Source: Nitrososphaerota archaeon
GTDB lineage: Archaea > Thermoproteota > Nitrososphaeria_A > Caldarchaeales > Wolframiiraptoraceae
Assembly (NCBI GenBank): GCA_021157985.1
Contig: JAGGVM010000124.1
Location: forward strand, 1 to 5,840
Length of the DNA stretch: 5,840 nt
Direction: 5' to 3'
Positions 5,750-5,840 of this stretch are shown here, piece by piece. Each line of letters starts with the position of its first letter. Within the stretch, counting starts at the first letter, position 1. A model generated the notes under the pieces. That model made no database searches, was not told the DNA's origin, and saw nothing but the letters and a program-made list of their open reading frames with translations. The translations under genes and the position numbers were made by a program.

Positions 5750-5840
5750 AGATCACTCGGAGGAAAACGGTTTTTCTCTTAATATTAGTTGCAGCCTCCG
5801 CGGTCGGAGCGGTTTTCGGCGTGCTTCAGGCCGAGGTTCA
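5719..5840 (+). CDS. Unrecognised protein with N-terminal membrane segment (partial, runs off right edge)
   Basis: Forty codons are visible. The N-terminus has several basic residues (RKITRRK, residues 10-16) followed by a hydrophobic stretch, VFLLILVAASAVGAVFGVL (about 18-36). That is a signal peptide or signal anchor with the N-terminus inside, so the mature part is probably outside the cell. The tandem ATGATG offers two starts; no proper Shine-Dalgarno sequence precedes them, only CTGATCC. GGAGG at 5760-5764 has no in-frame start behind it. The start lies within the second candidate sRNA. A 14-codon frame from GTG 5678 ends in a TGA overlapping this ATG. The function cannot be told from what is visible. 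Confidence 0.6.
   Translation, partial: MMTRGSAADRKITRRKTVFLLILVAASAVGAVFGVLQAEV

Overview
The window looks like a piece of an archaeal chromosome, probably from a thermophile. The evidence is TATA-type promoters with short leaders, frequent GTG starts behind GGAGG-type ribosome binding sites, and a single-domain KaiC-like ATPase paired with a small helix-turn-helix protein. There are also two candidate box C/D guide RNAs. I cannot fix the lineage from the sequence; a Thermoproteota- or Korarchaeota-like organism is a guess.

Layout. Positions 1-4597 are all coded on the minus strand. Read in the direction of transcription, the first block is a type II (BtuCDF/FecBCD-class) ABC importer: a membrane-anchored substrate-binding protein (3113-4597), its permease (2040-3092) and its ATPase (1210-2043). 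These genes lie 20 nt apart or overlap by 4 nt, so they form one operon. Its promoter has a clear TATA box preceded directly by a perfect 17-nt palindrome, a likely operator. The importer probably brings in a corrinoid (vitamin B12 or a precursor), but heme or a siderophore is not excluded. After a 152-nt gap comes a second minus-strand unit: a KaiC-like RecA-fold ATPase (323-1057) followed at once by a small helix-turn-helix protein that runs off the left edge (1-322).

Rightwards of 4598 the genes are on the plus strand: a class II glutamine amidotransferase of the YafJ/EgtC type (4809-5630) and the start of an unrecognised membrane or secreted protein (5719 to the edge).

The most unusual content is two related 52-nt elements, at 4711-4762 and 5693-5744, one on each side of the amidotransferase gene. 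Each reads C box, 12-nt guide, D' box CTGA, 3-4 nt, perfect C' box, 14-15-nt guide, D box CTGA. Each has inverted flanks that could close a terminal stem and a CCTATAA promoter motif at about the right distance upstream. They resemble each other beyond the boxes, so they may be duplicated box C/D sRNA genes. The second overlaps the start codon of the downstream gene. This rests on reading the sequence only; no RNA model was run.
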